A stretch of 64,000 bases of DNA from Branchiostoma floridae (Eukaryota; Chordata; Leptocardii; Amphioxiformes; Branchiostomatidae). Where the stretch lies: positions 13,460,780 to 13,524,779 of the forward strand of contig NC_049985.1 of NCBI RefSeq assembly GCF_000003815.2, written 5' to 3'. Below are positions 49,375 to 60,567 of this stretch, in pieces. The first letter of the stretch is position 1; each line of letters starts with the position of its first letter. The notes beneath the pieces are model-generated. The model saw only the letters and a list, made by a program, of their open reading frames with translations, ran no database searches and was not told the DNA's origin. Made by a program: the position numbers and the translations under genes.

Positions 49375-50131
49375 ACCAGTCTATTATTGCAGTAGTCACA
49401 TTACACACTCAAAACTTCTAGTTACTTGAAAATGGAACGTTTTTAGCTCATATCTTCTAGCAACATGCAACAATCACACGAGCCTACATACCAGATCTAC
49501 ACAAGAAAGTTCGAATGTGACAACAGACGGTCTCACAGTGCCACCTATCAACACGTATTGATATTGCAACGTGTCTTTACGCAACGTACTGTTCTGGCCG
49601 ATTTTCTACTCCCCGTAGATCTATAATTGATATGCGGTCCCGGGAATTTACCTCTACTAAGAATCTTGATTCATCAAAATAATCCTTCCATGTGCCCTCC
49701 CCTTTCCTCTCAATGACGCACGGAACACTAGTACATTAAAATGTAATCCCTGTTTGGACATATCCATCGACTACTACTGCCTCCTGGCGTCTGTGAACTA
49801 CTACATCAGACTTTGTGTATGTATGGCCCATTGAGCCTAAAACAAACAATAAATTAAATGACTATTTTTTTGTCATTACGATCTGAATCTAACAATATCA
49901 ATATATTGCATCACAAGAAAGTGATGAACAAGAACACGGTCAAGCAAAAGCGCCCCCAAACGGCTGGAATTATCATCGCATGTACAGTAGGGCTGGGTAC
50001 CGGTGTGACAGCGATCTCGCCCCACTAGCGTTTTCGCCCCCCTTTAGCGTTTTCGCCCCCCCCCCCCCCAAGAACAGCTGGGTACTACATATTACAAGGG
50101 CGCTACCCTGGTACTATACTGCACCTGGGGA
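49375..50131. other. Intergenic sequence left of the second gap
   Basis: Unique DNA without a supported gene. Close to the gap are two copies of TAGCGTTTTCGCCCCCC (about 50028 and 50046), the second running into a poly-C tract. The base at the gap edge, read on the minus strand, begins TCCCCAGGTGCAG. Confidence 0.45.
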
Positions 50132-50231
50132 NNNNNNNNNNNNNNNNNNNNNNNNNNNNNNNNNNNNNNNNNNNNNNNNNNNNNNNNNNNNNNNNNNNNN
50201 NNNNNNNNNNNNNNNNNNNNNNNNNNNNNNN
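50132..50231. other. Assembly gap, 100 N (unknown true size)
   Basis: Exactly 100 N, the usual placeholder for an unsized gap. It cuts the left arm of the large inverted repeat, which probably explains why assembly failed here. Confidence 0.98.
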
Positions 50232-50790
50232 TAGATAAGTTGCTTGCTGCGCGAGCCCAAGTGATAACTATTGCTAGGCATGCCTGAGCACATACATTGT
50301 GTACATTCATCATTGACAATGTCAGACCGTATTGCAATGGTAAGCGCTAGGTTCTGTGTCCGAAGCTGTACGTGACGTTGTTGTCTGTGATATAACTGGT
50401 GGCAATCTGGCGTATATATGACGGGTATCTTATTCGGTTTTTGTCGGATACCTGCATTCGATGGGACAAAGGTATGTTTGATAGAGAAATGCCTTTACGT
50501 GTTCGACAGTATTCTCGGTCATTTCGTGCAATGAATAAATAAATCAAACATACTTTTGTCCCATCTGAAGATTGAACTTTCAGAGACAAATAAGATACCC
50601 GTCATATATACGCCAGTATGTCTCCAGTTATATCACAGACAACAACGTCACGTACAGCTTCGGGCAAAGGACCTAGCGCTTACCATTGCAATACGAGCTG
50701 GCATTGTCAATGTGGCATGTACACAATGTATTTGCTCAGGCATGCCTTGCACCAGTTATCACCTGGTGTAGCACAACAAGCAACATATGT
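50232..50790. repeat. Large imperfect inverted repeat with arms of about 240 bases
   Basis: Left arm 50232 to about 50480, right arm about 50545 to 50790, loop about 60 bases. Matching blocks include AGGCATGCCT at both ends, GGTAAGCGCTAGGT against ACCTAGCGCTTACC, GTACGTGACGTTGTTGTCTG against CAGACAACAACGTCACGTAC, and CGGGTATCTTATT against AATAAGATACCCG. Similarity reaches the gap edge on the left, so the left arm is incomplete. The right arm ends about 35 bases before the sulfotransferase start codon. It could be a fold-back transposon or an inverted duplication of the gene's upstream region. Confidence 0.9.
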
Positions 50791-50823
50791 CCTCCATGTT
50801 TGCACCACAGTTCCAGTTTGGCA

Positions 50824-53800
50824 ATGGCTGCGCTTCGTAGAAATATCTCCACTAGCGTGAATTCCGTGAGTAAGCGAGGAGAGACGAACCCCAAGCAGCA
50901 ACATCCATTCTACAGCAAGGCCGCTGCGGCAGTGCTGGGGGTCATGCTCGGAGCCGTTATGACTTACTTCTCTCTCTACGTAGACATGGGCGGCTTTCAA
51001 ATCACCGCGGGAAGACGGGCGTATGCGCTCCCCAGGTAAGTGTCTTGATGCCGATTTTCGTAAGGCACACGGGAAGCCTATAGCTAGCGGTGATTTACGG
51101 GTCCCAGTCTTAACAGTATGTCAATTTAGCCTTTTTTTCGACAGCATAGGGAAGACACTAATGTGTAGGGTGTGGTCTTGGAAAGAACTAGTGAATCGAA
51201 TCATAAACATCCGGAAGAAATGTCGTACTCGTGTCGTGTATTGTATAAAAATTGCCTTACTTTTAGTCATCGGCAACAGGTCGGTCTCGTGCAGTATCTA
51301 TCAATTCAGAAGGGTAAAGTTCTTCATACATCTCAGACATAAATGTATGTGTGACAACCATCGCTTAGCCCGATACATATGTGGAAAAAGTAGTATTTTG
51401 TATTCACCTCTGCAAAATTATAAACTATTTCTGACCAAGCAAAACCTGACGATTTTATAACACACCCACAATTCCCTCTATCATGGGATGAATTTAACAC
51501 TGGCGAAAACGCATTTTTCGTTCCAACTAGACTTTTCAACATATTTCCGTTAAGTCTGTGCCGAGACCTGGTGTAAGGCCGGACTGACCATACTTTGTGC
51601 ATGTTGACACTGGCAATTGTTACTATAGCCGATTGAGACATGGCAAAAGACCTACTGTTTGACCATTCCAATTCATTGCACACCTTAGCATACTTAAGTT
51701 ACGGGCGACATGGATAAAAGACAAAAAAACACTCCTTGTTTACTCAGCAAAGCGGTTTTCGTCCAACAGAGTGGACGCTTTGCTCTTTTGAGTAAGTGTT
51801 TTTCGTGGAAGGTTGGCATTTACCGGATGAACTTCACGAAAGCAAACGGACTTGAAACGAAATATGTTTGATTTTCAGGGTATCTCCAATGTCCGATCGT
51901 GCCACTGGTACCACTAGACCAGCTAATTCATCAGGCGAACTTGCTGAAGGCATAGCGGCAACGCTTCCAGGCGTGCCACATCCACAGATGTCCTGCAGTG
52001 CAGAGAGAATACACTTTGCCTTTGTCAAAGTGCACAAAGCCGGATCAACAACTCCATACACCATCTTCCAGCGGTTCGGACTCAAACGTCATCTCCAATT
52101 CGTGTTGCCTAGCAACGAGAGAGTAGATGTGGGTGAGTTTAAACCTTTGCTTAGATGTATAACAGTTATGTTCTGTGCGTTTAGCAAAAGAAAAGATTTC
52201 TAATGGGGGCTTTTGGAAATATTTTTGTCAAGGTCCTAGTTTTTTTCGGGGCTTATACTTTATGGTTTGACACGAAAAGCTATATATATATACAGTCAAG
52301 GCGAACGTCATTTTCTAAAGGTGGCTTTCAGACGTATGTGTTCGTATACCTTGGAGCAAAAGTCATCTTTGCCAGAATTTCTAGGACAAGGCTTAGGTTT
52401 GGCACGCATAGGCAGTTCAACAACTAATTCGCGTTTCATGACCACTCAACCAAGACCCCTTACCTCCAGGTTGGCCGTACCTGATGAAGAAAGAGGACTA
52501 CCTCCAGCCCATTCCCGGCCGTCCATTTGACCTGCTGGTGGACCACACGGTGTACAACAGGGAGATCTTCAGGAACCTGCTGCCTAACAACACTGTGTAC
52601 CTGGCTATAGTCAGGGAACCGTACAGGTAACATCGATCACTGAAAAACGTTCAACATTCAAGATTGCACAAAATATATACATCATTAAAAATATGTATGC
52701 CTGTGACCGACATATGGAGATGATGATGATGCACGACTTTATGCGTCTTTATTTCGCCCGAGGGCACCTGAGGAAGTGAAACATCCTTAATACCATTCAC
52801 GTGTCACTCTTTCCAATCTTATTCAATTACTGTCAAGTATTCTCATCTGCTTTAATCATGTTTTAGGGGTTACCATCCTTCTTCTGAATCCGTGAGGCTG
52901 CCGCTAGTTGAGCTACAGAGACATCCCCTACAGCATAATAATGACGGAATTCAGACTGACTATCTAATCGCTTCTTTTGCAGCCACCTTAAATCAGTGGT
53001 AAACTGGTATGGAGTGGCGCGAAAGTACGGACTACAGAATGACGACCCAGTCGAAGCCCTACTGAAACATCCTGAAGAGCTGGACCGGCAGTGGCTTGTA
53101 CCCAGTGAGCACAAACAGCCATTTTCCTGGACGCGGAACTTCATGTCCTACGACCTGGGCCTGCCGATTGCTCTGACCGATGACGAGATGGTACGATAAG
53201 TAACGTTACTAGTACTTATTTCGTTATGGATAATTTTGAACTTGTCTCCATTAAAATTGGACTTTGTCCCACTGGTAACTGCCTTTCGTAATACAGCAGA
53301 ACTGGTTTTGTATCTTTTGTCCTGAACATTCTATGTCTCGTTGCTTTCGCACAATGGTGCAAACTTATTGTCGAAAAGACGTTACAAGTACCGAGATGAT
53401 ACAGTCATCTACAATATTTGATCAAACACAGTTCATTCAAAAGTACATCGCCCAGTTGGACCGGGACTTCCTTCTGGTAATGGTGCTGGAGTACTTCGAC
53501 GAGTCGCTAGTCCTGCTGAAGCGCTACATGTGCTGGCAGCTGTCCGACATACTCTACAAAGTGCAGAACAGTCGAGAGTGAGTATAGGAACAGATATGAT
53601 TGTAAGAATCATCAATAACTGGATATCATGATCAATACACGAGTTAAAACAATACGAAACGGATGAAACATACCATACACATAAAACGCAATATGCAAAA
53701 TGAAGTATCGGTGTGGAACCGTATTTGACCATTTGAACAGAACTGCTGTTCCATCTGAATCACAGAAGTACCGTGTCCTATCGTGGTTACCATCCGGGTA

Positions 53801-55019
53801 GTTATTCACTCCTATGTTTACTTCTGCTGGGAAGCGACTGCATATAGTGTATAATAAACGTCAGGACGAACTGCTTTCGGGATGATACCGACACTATTAA
53901 ACCGTGTTCCACAAATACGGACCATTCCAAACTGTCATTTCATGATGATTTTAAGTGATTCTTACCAACCCAAGCTCTTTATTTTCCGCATTAGATACGG
54001 TTATAAGAAGGATGACCTGTCCCCTGAAATGAAGGAGATCCACAGAAACTGGAGCATGGCTGATTACCTGATCTATGAACACTTCAACAAAACCCTGTGG
54101 GAGAAAATCGCAAATGAGGGGGAGGACTTCTTTGACGAGGTGATGTGTCGATCACTCTTTTCTCTTGGGCTTTAATAATAGTTTACTGGAAATTCTTGCC
54201 CGAGAGCTAATTGCAGGTAACGTAAAAGGGGACAAACGTTGTTACCTCCATAGGAGACATGATTATTTCTAATATGTATCAAAATATGTCGGAATGTTAA
54301 AGGCCATGAACTTTGTTTTTAGTAAGCAAGTAAGCATCTAAATAAGAATAGGTATCCATTTTCCCGCTTTGTCATGATAGATCTATCAACACTTGATATA
54401 CGAATAGGAAGAAAAGCTGTGATACAACGGACACTTAAGTCGTAACCTGCAGTGTGGTAGATTGACTGTCAACATGAGTTTTAAGATTTTCCCTCTCACT
54501 TAAAGTATTGTCCTTTTGCAGGTGACGCGGTTCAAGCAAATCAACCAAATGACCACTCGATTCTGTGACGTAACAGTCGTCAGTAATGACACAACAGACA
54601 AACGCTTCGGGACTACCCGGTGGAATAACGAATTTGTCATTGACAGCACATTTTGCGGGGTGTTGAATAGTAGACACCTCGTCGCCTTGAAGACGATACA
54701 CGTGACAGAGCTGCGAAAGAACGGAGTCAATATGCTATGGCCGGAATGGCTCCCTCCCCCTCCATCTAAATCTGCTGACAAGAAGCCAACCAAACCTCTG
54801 CAAAATCAACCAGTCCCGGCCAAACAACCAGTTCCGGCCAAACAACCCGTCCCGGCCAAACAACCAGTCAAGACCAAACAACCCTCCGGCCAAACAACCA
54901 GCTCCGGCCAAACAACCAGTCCCGGCCAAACAACCAGCTCCGGCCAAACAAGCAGCTCCGGCCAAACAACCAGTCCCGGCCAAACAACCAGTCCCGGCCA
55001 AACAACCAATTACGGCTAA
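50824..55019 (+). CDS. Galactose 3-O-sulfotransferase family enzyme (galactosylceramide sulfotransferase-like), seven exons
   Basis: Exons 50824-51035, 51879-52132, 52470-52626, 52983-53190, 53432-53577, 53995-54139 and 54522-55019 join in frame to 539 residues with GT-AG introns. Residues 33-53 (AAAAVLGVMLGAVMTYFSLY) form one membrane segment after a short basic N-terminus, as in type II Golgi enzymes. FVKVHKAGSTT (119-129) is the 5'-phosphosulfate-binding loop for PAPS, and VYLAIVREPYSHLKSVVNWY (from 198) contains the 3'-phosphate-binding strand and serine. MSYDLGLP and MVLEYFDESLVLLKRYMCW are strong signatures of the GAL3ST family (Gal-3-O_sulfotr), which sulfates the 3-OH of galactose in glycolipids or glycans. 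Vertebrate members are about 420-490 residues; the excess is an unusual repeat tail (471-539). An in-frame upstream ATG at 50686 would add 46 residues encoded by the inverted-repeat arm; 50824 is preferred, with G at -3 and +4. The substrate is not known. Confidence 0.93.
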
Positions 55020-55100
55020 AGAACCAATCCCGACCAAACAACCAGTTCCGGACACAAAAACAGTTCTAGTCCCGGCCAAACAACCTGTCAAGACCAAACG
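54805..55100 (+). repeat. 18-bp coding repeat forming the sulfotransferase tail, with an internal frame switch
   Basis: About 16 units based on CCGGCCAAACAACCAGTC. The first few are read as PAKQPV. At about 54883 a unit is two bases short (CAACCCTCCGG instead of the CAACCAGCTCCGG type), and the same DNA is then read as SGQTTS/PGQTTS until TAA at 55017-55019. The frame used before the shift stays open through the rest of the array to TGA at 55120-55122. Several units also carry transition differences. Confidence 0.92.
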
Positions 55101-56058
55101 TCGAAACTCAACGAGAAAATGACGTCACTGACTGAAGGAAGATGGCGGAGGGATGTGGAATTTACATCATTAGTACTGTGCAGTCAGAGAATATGTGCAT
55201 CTAGTCAACTTTAATAGCACGGTTTTAAATGGCCCCCGACATACCGATATGAAACATTTACCTTCCCACGAGTAGAGGGCAGGCTACATCTTTAAGCCAT
55301 CATAGGAAGTGCCTTAGAGCATTTGTCGACACGCTTGTTGCATCACTTTTGGTCCTTACGTCACTTTGCACACGTTGGTGTAATGTTGGCATTCATTTTC
55401 TGTATACTTCTTGGAGTTCGAAAGGATGTTTTAGTACATGTTAAGATATGTTGCCTTTTGTGATAACAAATATAAAGATATCGGTACAACAGAAAATGTC
55501 GTACTACAAATATCGTATTATGTTTAAATTTCCTTGCTGCAAGTGAGTCCCTGTTTCTAATTAAGTAATTATATGTTAACATTCACCAAACGCGTCATTT
55601 TTGTGATTTATTTAAGGCATTACATCACCGCTATTCCAACTAATGTTTTAGTGCCGAACATCACTTTTTTGGCGATAATTGGCTGTAATTGAATGAAACT
55701 CAATAGTATTAAGACTAAGAAGTTAAAGGGACTATAACCCCAAAACAGACAACAATAAAATATGTTTAATTAGAATCTGCTTGAAATAACTATCCGGAAC
55801 AATAAATTAGGAACAGCAAGTGAGAAATCTAACGACGAACGTCGCAGGAAAGGTTTACAAAGTAATTGTGTTGGCTGACCTGCCTATCAAAATATTGCGT
55901 TTTGTGAGTGAATTAATATTGGTTGCCTATTTACATATATCTAAAGTGAGCTGCAGCCAACATGCAGATGCAAAAACCAGCTGCTTAGCGTTCCAGTCTT
56001 TCTGTGAGAAACAGCCCTTTGTGCACAAGCCACATTCCAGATATCACTGTCGCTGACG

Positions 56059-56160
56059 ATGGCGACACCGAGCAGTGAGAAGCCATGTGTACGTCAGGGA
56101 TTCAACTTTCTCATCTGTACGGTACTTCTTGTTGCCATGACTTGCCTATCTATTTATTGA
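56059..56160 (+). pseudogene. Possible short signal-anchor frame, 33 codons; function unknown
   Basis: ATG at 56059 opens a frame ending at TGA 56158-56160 with a polar N-terminus followed by a hydrophobic run (FNFLICTVLLVAMTCLSIY). The shape is that of a type II membrane protein start, like the sulfotransferase exon 1 to its left. There is no obvious donor site before the stop and no downstream partner exon, so it may be a decayed first exon or simple chance. Confidence 0.15.
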
Positions 56161-57279
56161 GACGTCATCAAACATCGCCCAGGATGTCGCCTGTCCCGAC
56201 GCTTCTAATGACACTGGGTCAGGGTACGTTGGTAGGAAGGCGGGGAGGGGTGTACATATTGCGAGACAATAATATCAGTCTTAGCTTCAATCAATAAAAA
56301 CGATTTTTAATTGCTTAAGCTTCTTGGATGTATTGAAATATAGCTATTACATAGTTCATGGGTGGCCAAAAAGGCAAGGCTCATCAGTATACAGAGCTTC
56401 ATGATTGAAACAAATCCTTTTTTCGCTTCGGGAAGATGGCAGGTGTTCAGCTCTAGAACTCTACAACGGCCTTGGCTGGTTGTTTGATGGAATTGCTATG
56501 AATTTAAAGGAATTCGAAGGTTATCCTGTGACGTTGCAAGTATCTTCGTGAATAGCGTTTTCTTGAAGGTGGAAGAAATGACGTATCTTGTCTTAAATAT
56601 GCACAGTGTACATATACATAAATGCATGATCCTACGTTGCAACACTTCCAAAATTACAGTACCAAGGGAAGCTGCAAGGGGGCCCAAAATCTGATCATTT
56701 TCAGCTTCCATGACACACCAGCACATTAAGTATAAAACCAATCCACCCAGCCGTTCTTTAGTTATCTTGCTCAAACACACACAGACACACACACACGCAC
56801 ACACACACACACACAAACTGTAGAGAAAATATAACCTCCATGATATTTCATGGAGGTAAAAATGCCGTTGCGTATACGTACATTCATTCAAGACAGACGT
56901 TGCACCGCCCTGACTCCTAGTAACCTTTGGTCATGTGATCGTCACTCACCTGCCAACAACTCAGCAAACATCGGTCAAAGTTCGTGTAAGTTCGCTGCGG
57001 AAGTTGAATTGGTGAGTCAAAATATTAACGTTACCTTCTTTGAAAGCTGACCATTTTTGCTCTCATTTTTGCTTACTTTCAGACGCATTGTCTTCTACTT
57101 GAGCTTGCTTATCATTCGTGGATAGCTTATGAATGTGGGATAGTAACGCAGTGTTAAATTTTTACGTGTTGACTGTTTGTCACAAACACTACCTCTTTAG
57201 TGGTAGAGTTCCGTATGCATTTCTTAAAACATATCTACATGTATTTATGTCCATTTATTACATATATACAATTGTATAC

Positions 57280-57312
57280 AACTATATACATATATAAAAT
57301 ATGTATATAGTT
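57280..57312. repeat. Perfect 14-bp hairpin in AT-rich DNA
   Basis: AACTATATACATAT at 57280-57293 and ATATGTATATAGTT at 57299-57312 are exact reverse complements around the loop ATAAA. Confidence 0.85.
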
Positions 57313-57470
57313 CACATACATATTGTATATATGGTTAGAATCTTCAAGAAATATGTCGTCAAACATGGCGCTACCACCATAGACTGCAGTATGACAAATA
57401 TACGTAATGGAAACAAAAAGGCTCTTCTTGCAATTAATTTGTGCTTGTTTTATTCTATCAGCTCGACACA

Positions 57471-60263
57471 ATGGTACAGAGGTACATTTTCGTCGTGGGT
57501 CTGTTGATGGTGGTCCTCTCCGGGACCACGGCGTGTCCGAAGTACTGCGACTGCCGCTCTGGTGGTCACCAGGAGTACTCTGTCACCTGCCAGGGACCAA
57601 ACATCACCGCAGTACCCAGGGACGTACCGAAGAACACGACTGCTCTAATCATTGGTCAGCACTTCACATTCACTCTAAAAGATTTTCAAAACTGGTTTCT
57701 TTTCCTGTAAAGTAGATTGGAATCGCCATGTTTTCAAATGGCCTCTGTATTTTGCCATGACATTTGTGCAAATATGTTTCGAGGTTTGCTCCAGTTAAAA
57801 AAAAGCTCCTTGGTTAAGACAAACTTCAGCATATTTGGTACCTTCTTTTGGATTGAACAGTGGTTCAGTAGCGTCAACTTGATTAATTAAGTTTGCGATT
57901 CATTTGCANNNNNNNNNNNNNNNNNNNNNNNNNNNNNNNNNNNNNNNNNNNNNNNNNNNNNNNNNNNNNNNNNNNNNNNNNNNNNNNNNNNNNNNNNNNN
58001 NNNNNNNNATAAAAATGCTTCGCAAAGGCGATTTCGTGGATCTACCGGACTTGAAGCGGTTGCAAATCTGGTGGAATTTAAACCTGACCACGGTGGAAGT
58101 GGGAACTTTCGACAACCTGCCGACAGTAACGGAACTCTTGGTTTTCAACAACTCTGTCGCCATGTTCCCTCCCGGCATGCTCCGCGGTCTGGACCAGTTG
58201 ACCAGATTTGACGGGAATCACAACCACCTCGTCATGGTTCCATCCGGGCTCTTCACAAACCACTCCACCCTACAGTTCATTGACCTTTCGTGGAACAACA
58301 TCTCCTCTCTTGAGCCTGGAAGTCTGGTTGGTCTCCAAAATCTAGCCACGTTAGAACTACACAACAACAAACTTGGATCACTCACTATGGCTGCTCTTTC
58401 GGGGGTCCCGAAGTTACAATATTTAGATTGCAGTTTTAACAGCATCACAAATATCGAAAAGGGTATATTTTCTGGACTTAAAGACTTGAATAGTGTCGCC
58501 TTTGATAACAACAAGGTCACGGAAGTTGATGGTTTGCTCCACAACCATCCAAAGTTAGTAAGGATCACCCTGCCGAACAACCACATCACAAATATCCACA
58601 ACGGCACTTTCGCACAGCTCCCCTCTCTCAGCTATCTCGACATTTCGAACAACAAAATTAGCGTCCTAGAAAGCGGGGCCTTTGTTGAGTTTGACGCTCT
58701 ACAGTATCTCCTCCTGGCTAACAATGGTATCCATGAAATGACCCTTGCTGGGCTCAGTTCTCTCATTGAACTTGACCTTGGTGACAACCATCTTGGCAGC
58801 TTTCCCACCAAGATGGCGGACGCCGGCAAACAACTACAGACACTGACGCTGAACAACAATCCTATCAACGAGCCTCTGCATGCAGGGCAGTTCTCTGTTT
58901 TGAGAAGGTGAGTTGAATAGAAAGTGCGAGAAGTTATTGTAGCACACCCAAATTCTGAAAAATGGCGATCATTATCACTTCTGACTTTCACCGTTATAAC
59001 GTTTATCAATACAGATGGGTGAACCGTTTTGTAGTTTCCTGAGCTCTGCCTAGATTTATCATTTATTGAGTGACAAGTTGTTTGGTTTGAGCTGCTTTTG
59101 TTGATGAAACTGTTGTCTTTTTGAACATGGACTTATTTCTAACTTGTCTTTCTTTCAGGCTGTCCAATTTGAATCTCAACAACATCACGAGCATACGGAG
59201 AGCCGGAACTCTGCAAGACCCGAAAGCACTTTGCGGCTGTGACGCTTTAGACAAAATCTCTCTGAACCATAACAACATCTCAACTCTACCTATTGATGTT
59301 TTCGCCTGTACACCAACTTTGAGCTACCTATACCTGTCGTACAACGAGCTAACAGAAGTCCCACCTGGCTTGTTTACCGGGATGAGACAGTTGTACAGTC
59401 TAGATCTTTCCCACAACCGTCTGAGCAGGCTACAACCCAAGTCATTCGACGGGTTTGAAAAGATGACGTTCCTGGACATGGGAGGAAACAACTTCACCAA
59501 TGTTGATCACGTGATTCCAGCTTTCACAGGACCCTCGTCACGTTACTTCCCAGCTTTGTACGAGAACAAGATCGTGTACCTGGGACCAGACTCGTTCCCA
59601 GGCGTCACGTCCACTACGTTTCTCAACTTTGCAGGGAACAGGATACGGATTATAGAGGAAGGCGCGTTTTCCCCGGCGTCGTTTTCAAATCTTACTGAAG
59701 TCATGCTGGACCAGGGAAATCTACTGCATTTTCTCCCTGGTAAAATAGCAGAGGGACTTCCCAAGTTGCTGAGCCTTGCTATCGACGGCTGCCCTTTTCA
59801 GTGCGACTGTCAGCTGAGAGATTTAGCCGCTTGGGTCCAGAGTAGGAAACCCCATTCCTATCCCTACGTGGATGTCTTCTGCGCCAGCCCGCCAAAATTG
59901 AACGGTAAATATCTGTCTGACATACCATTGAGCGAGCTGACATGTGACTGTGACCATGAACAGGCACCGTCCATAGACACCAGCGGCAGTGATGACCACG
60001 TGCAGGAGGGACAAAGCGCGATGCTCAACTGTAGAGTGACTGGCTGCCCCCTAGCGGAACTGTTCTGGACTACACCAGGTGGTGACATGTTGGCGGTTGG
60101 GTGGGGGTTCCCAAGAATGGAAGTGATTGACATAGAAAACAGCGGCACTCTGTCGATCCAGCGGGCAACTGTGGGGGATACGGGTGACTACGTCTGCACG
60201 GCGGTGAACTACCGCGGGAAAACTACCAAAACCGTTCACCTGCAGGTGGACAGGAAGCCGTGA
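57471..60263 (+). CDS. Secreted leucine-rich-repeat plus Ig-domain protein, three exons, exon 2 start lost in a gap
   Basis: Exon 1 (57471-57654) encodes a signal peptide (MVQRYIFVVGLLMVVLSGTT) and a cysteine-rich LRR N-cap starting CPKYCDC. Exon 2 is visible from 58009 to 58907 and exon 3 spans 59159-60263. Phases agree at both junctions (1 and 2). The ectodomain has more than a dozen LRR units of about 24 residues (LQFIDLSWNNIS, LQYLDCSFNSIT, LSYLDISNNKIS, LYSLDLSHNRLS), an LRR C-cap with FQCDCQLRDLAAW near 59795, then one Ig domain with cysteines at 60030-60032 and 60195-60197 (GDYVCTAVN). The protein stops 14 residues after VNYRGKT with no membrane segment or GPI-type tail, so it is predicted to be secreted. 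LRR-Ig proteins act in cell adhesion, neural guidance and immunity; I cannot name an orthologue. The gap probably hides only a few residues of the first LRR. Confidence 0.9.
57909..58008. other. Assembly gap, 100 N (unknown true size)
   Basis: Placeholder gap covering the acceptor site and first bases of LRR-Ig exon 2. The reading frame resumes at once after it (IKMLRKGDFVDLP). Confidence 0.98.
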
Positions 60264-60567
60264 AGGTCCTAATTAAAAGCTATCCAGAAGGTCCTACTCC
60301 TATAGAAAGCATACATGTAGCATCTCTTCCTGATAGTAAATGGCCATGTCATGTCTCAAAACAAAAATATGATGCACATTTTTGACAAAAAATCACAAAA
60401 GGTGATTTTTTCAAATGATAAAAGTTTCCAACTTAAATGAAAAAAATGATTGCAATATACAGCATGTATGTGCTCATTTTACAGCTGCTTTGTACAATTT
60501 ACAGAACAGCCGAGACTTTTTTTAAACGGACGAAAATTGATGCGCGCACAGATATCATTCATGCTAA
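60264..60567. other. Short intergenic stretch between the LRR-Ig gene and the retrotransposon
   Basis: AT-rich; includes the 3' UTR of the LRR-Ig gene. No other feature is recognised. Confidence 0.45.

Larger units (their letters stand above)
55123..57470 (+). other. Intergenic: sulfotransferase 3' flank and upstream region of the LRR-Ig gene
   Basis: AATAAA at 55754-55759 and 55801-55806 are possible poly(A) signals for the sulfotransferase. An (AC)n tract lies at about 56777-56815, and a perfect 14-bp hairpin with a 5-base loop at 57280-57312 in very AT-rich DNA. TTTTATTCTATCAG ending at 57461 could be an acceptor for a 5' UTR exon of the LRR-Ig gene. A 33-codon frame at 56059-56160 is listed separately. 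Confidence 0.5.

Noticed and set aside
54735-55097. Minus-strand frame rich in GCLAGTG across the sulfotransferase tail
   Set aside because: It is the reverse shadow of the 18-bp plus-strand coding repeat; the plus-strand exon has correct splicing and family homology.
60264-60300. ATTAAA just after the LRR-Ig stop as a poly(A) signal
   Set aside because: It starts within about ten bases of the stop codon, too close to be a likely functional signal.
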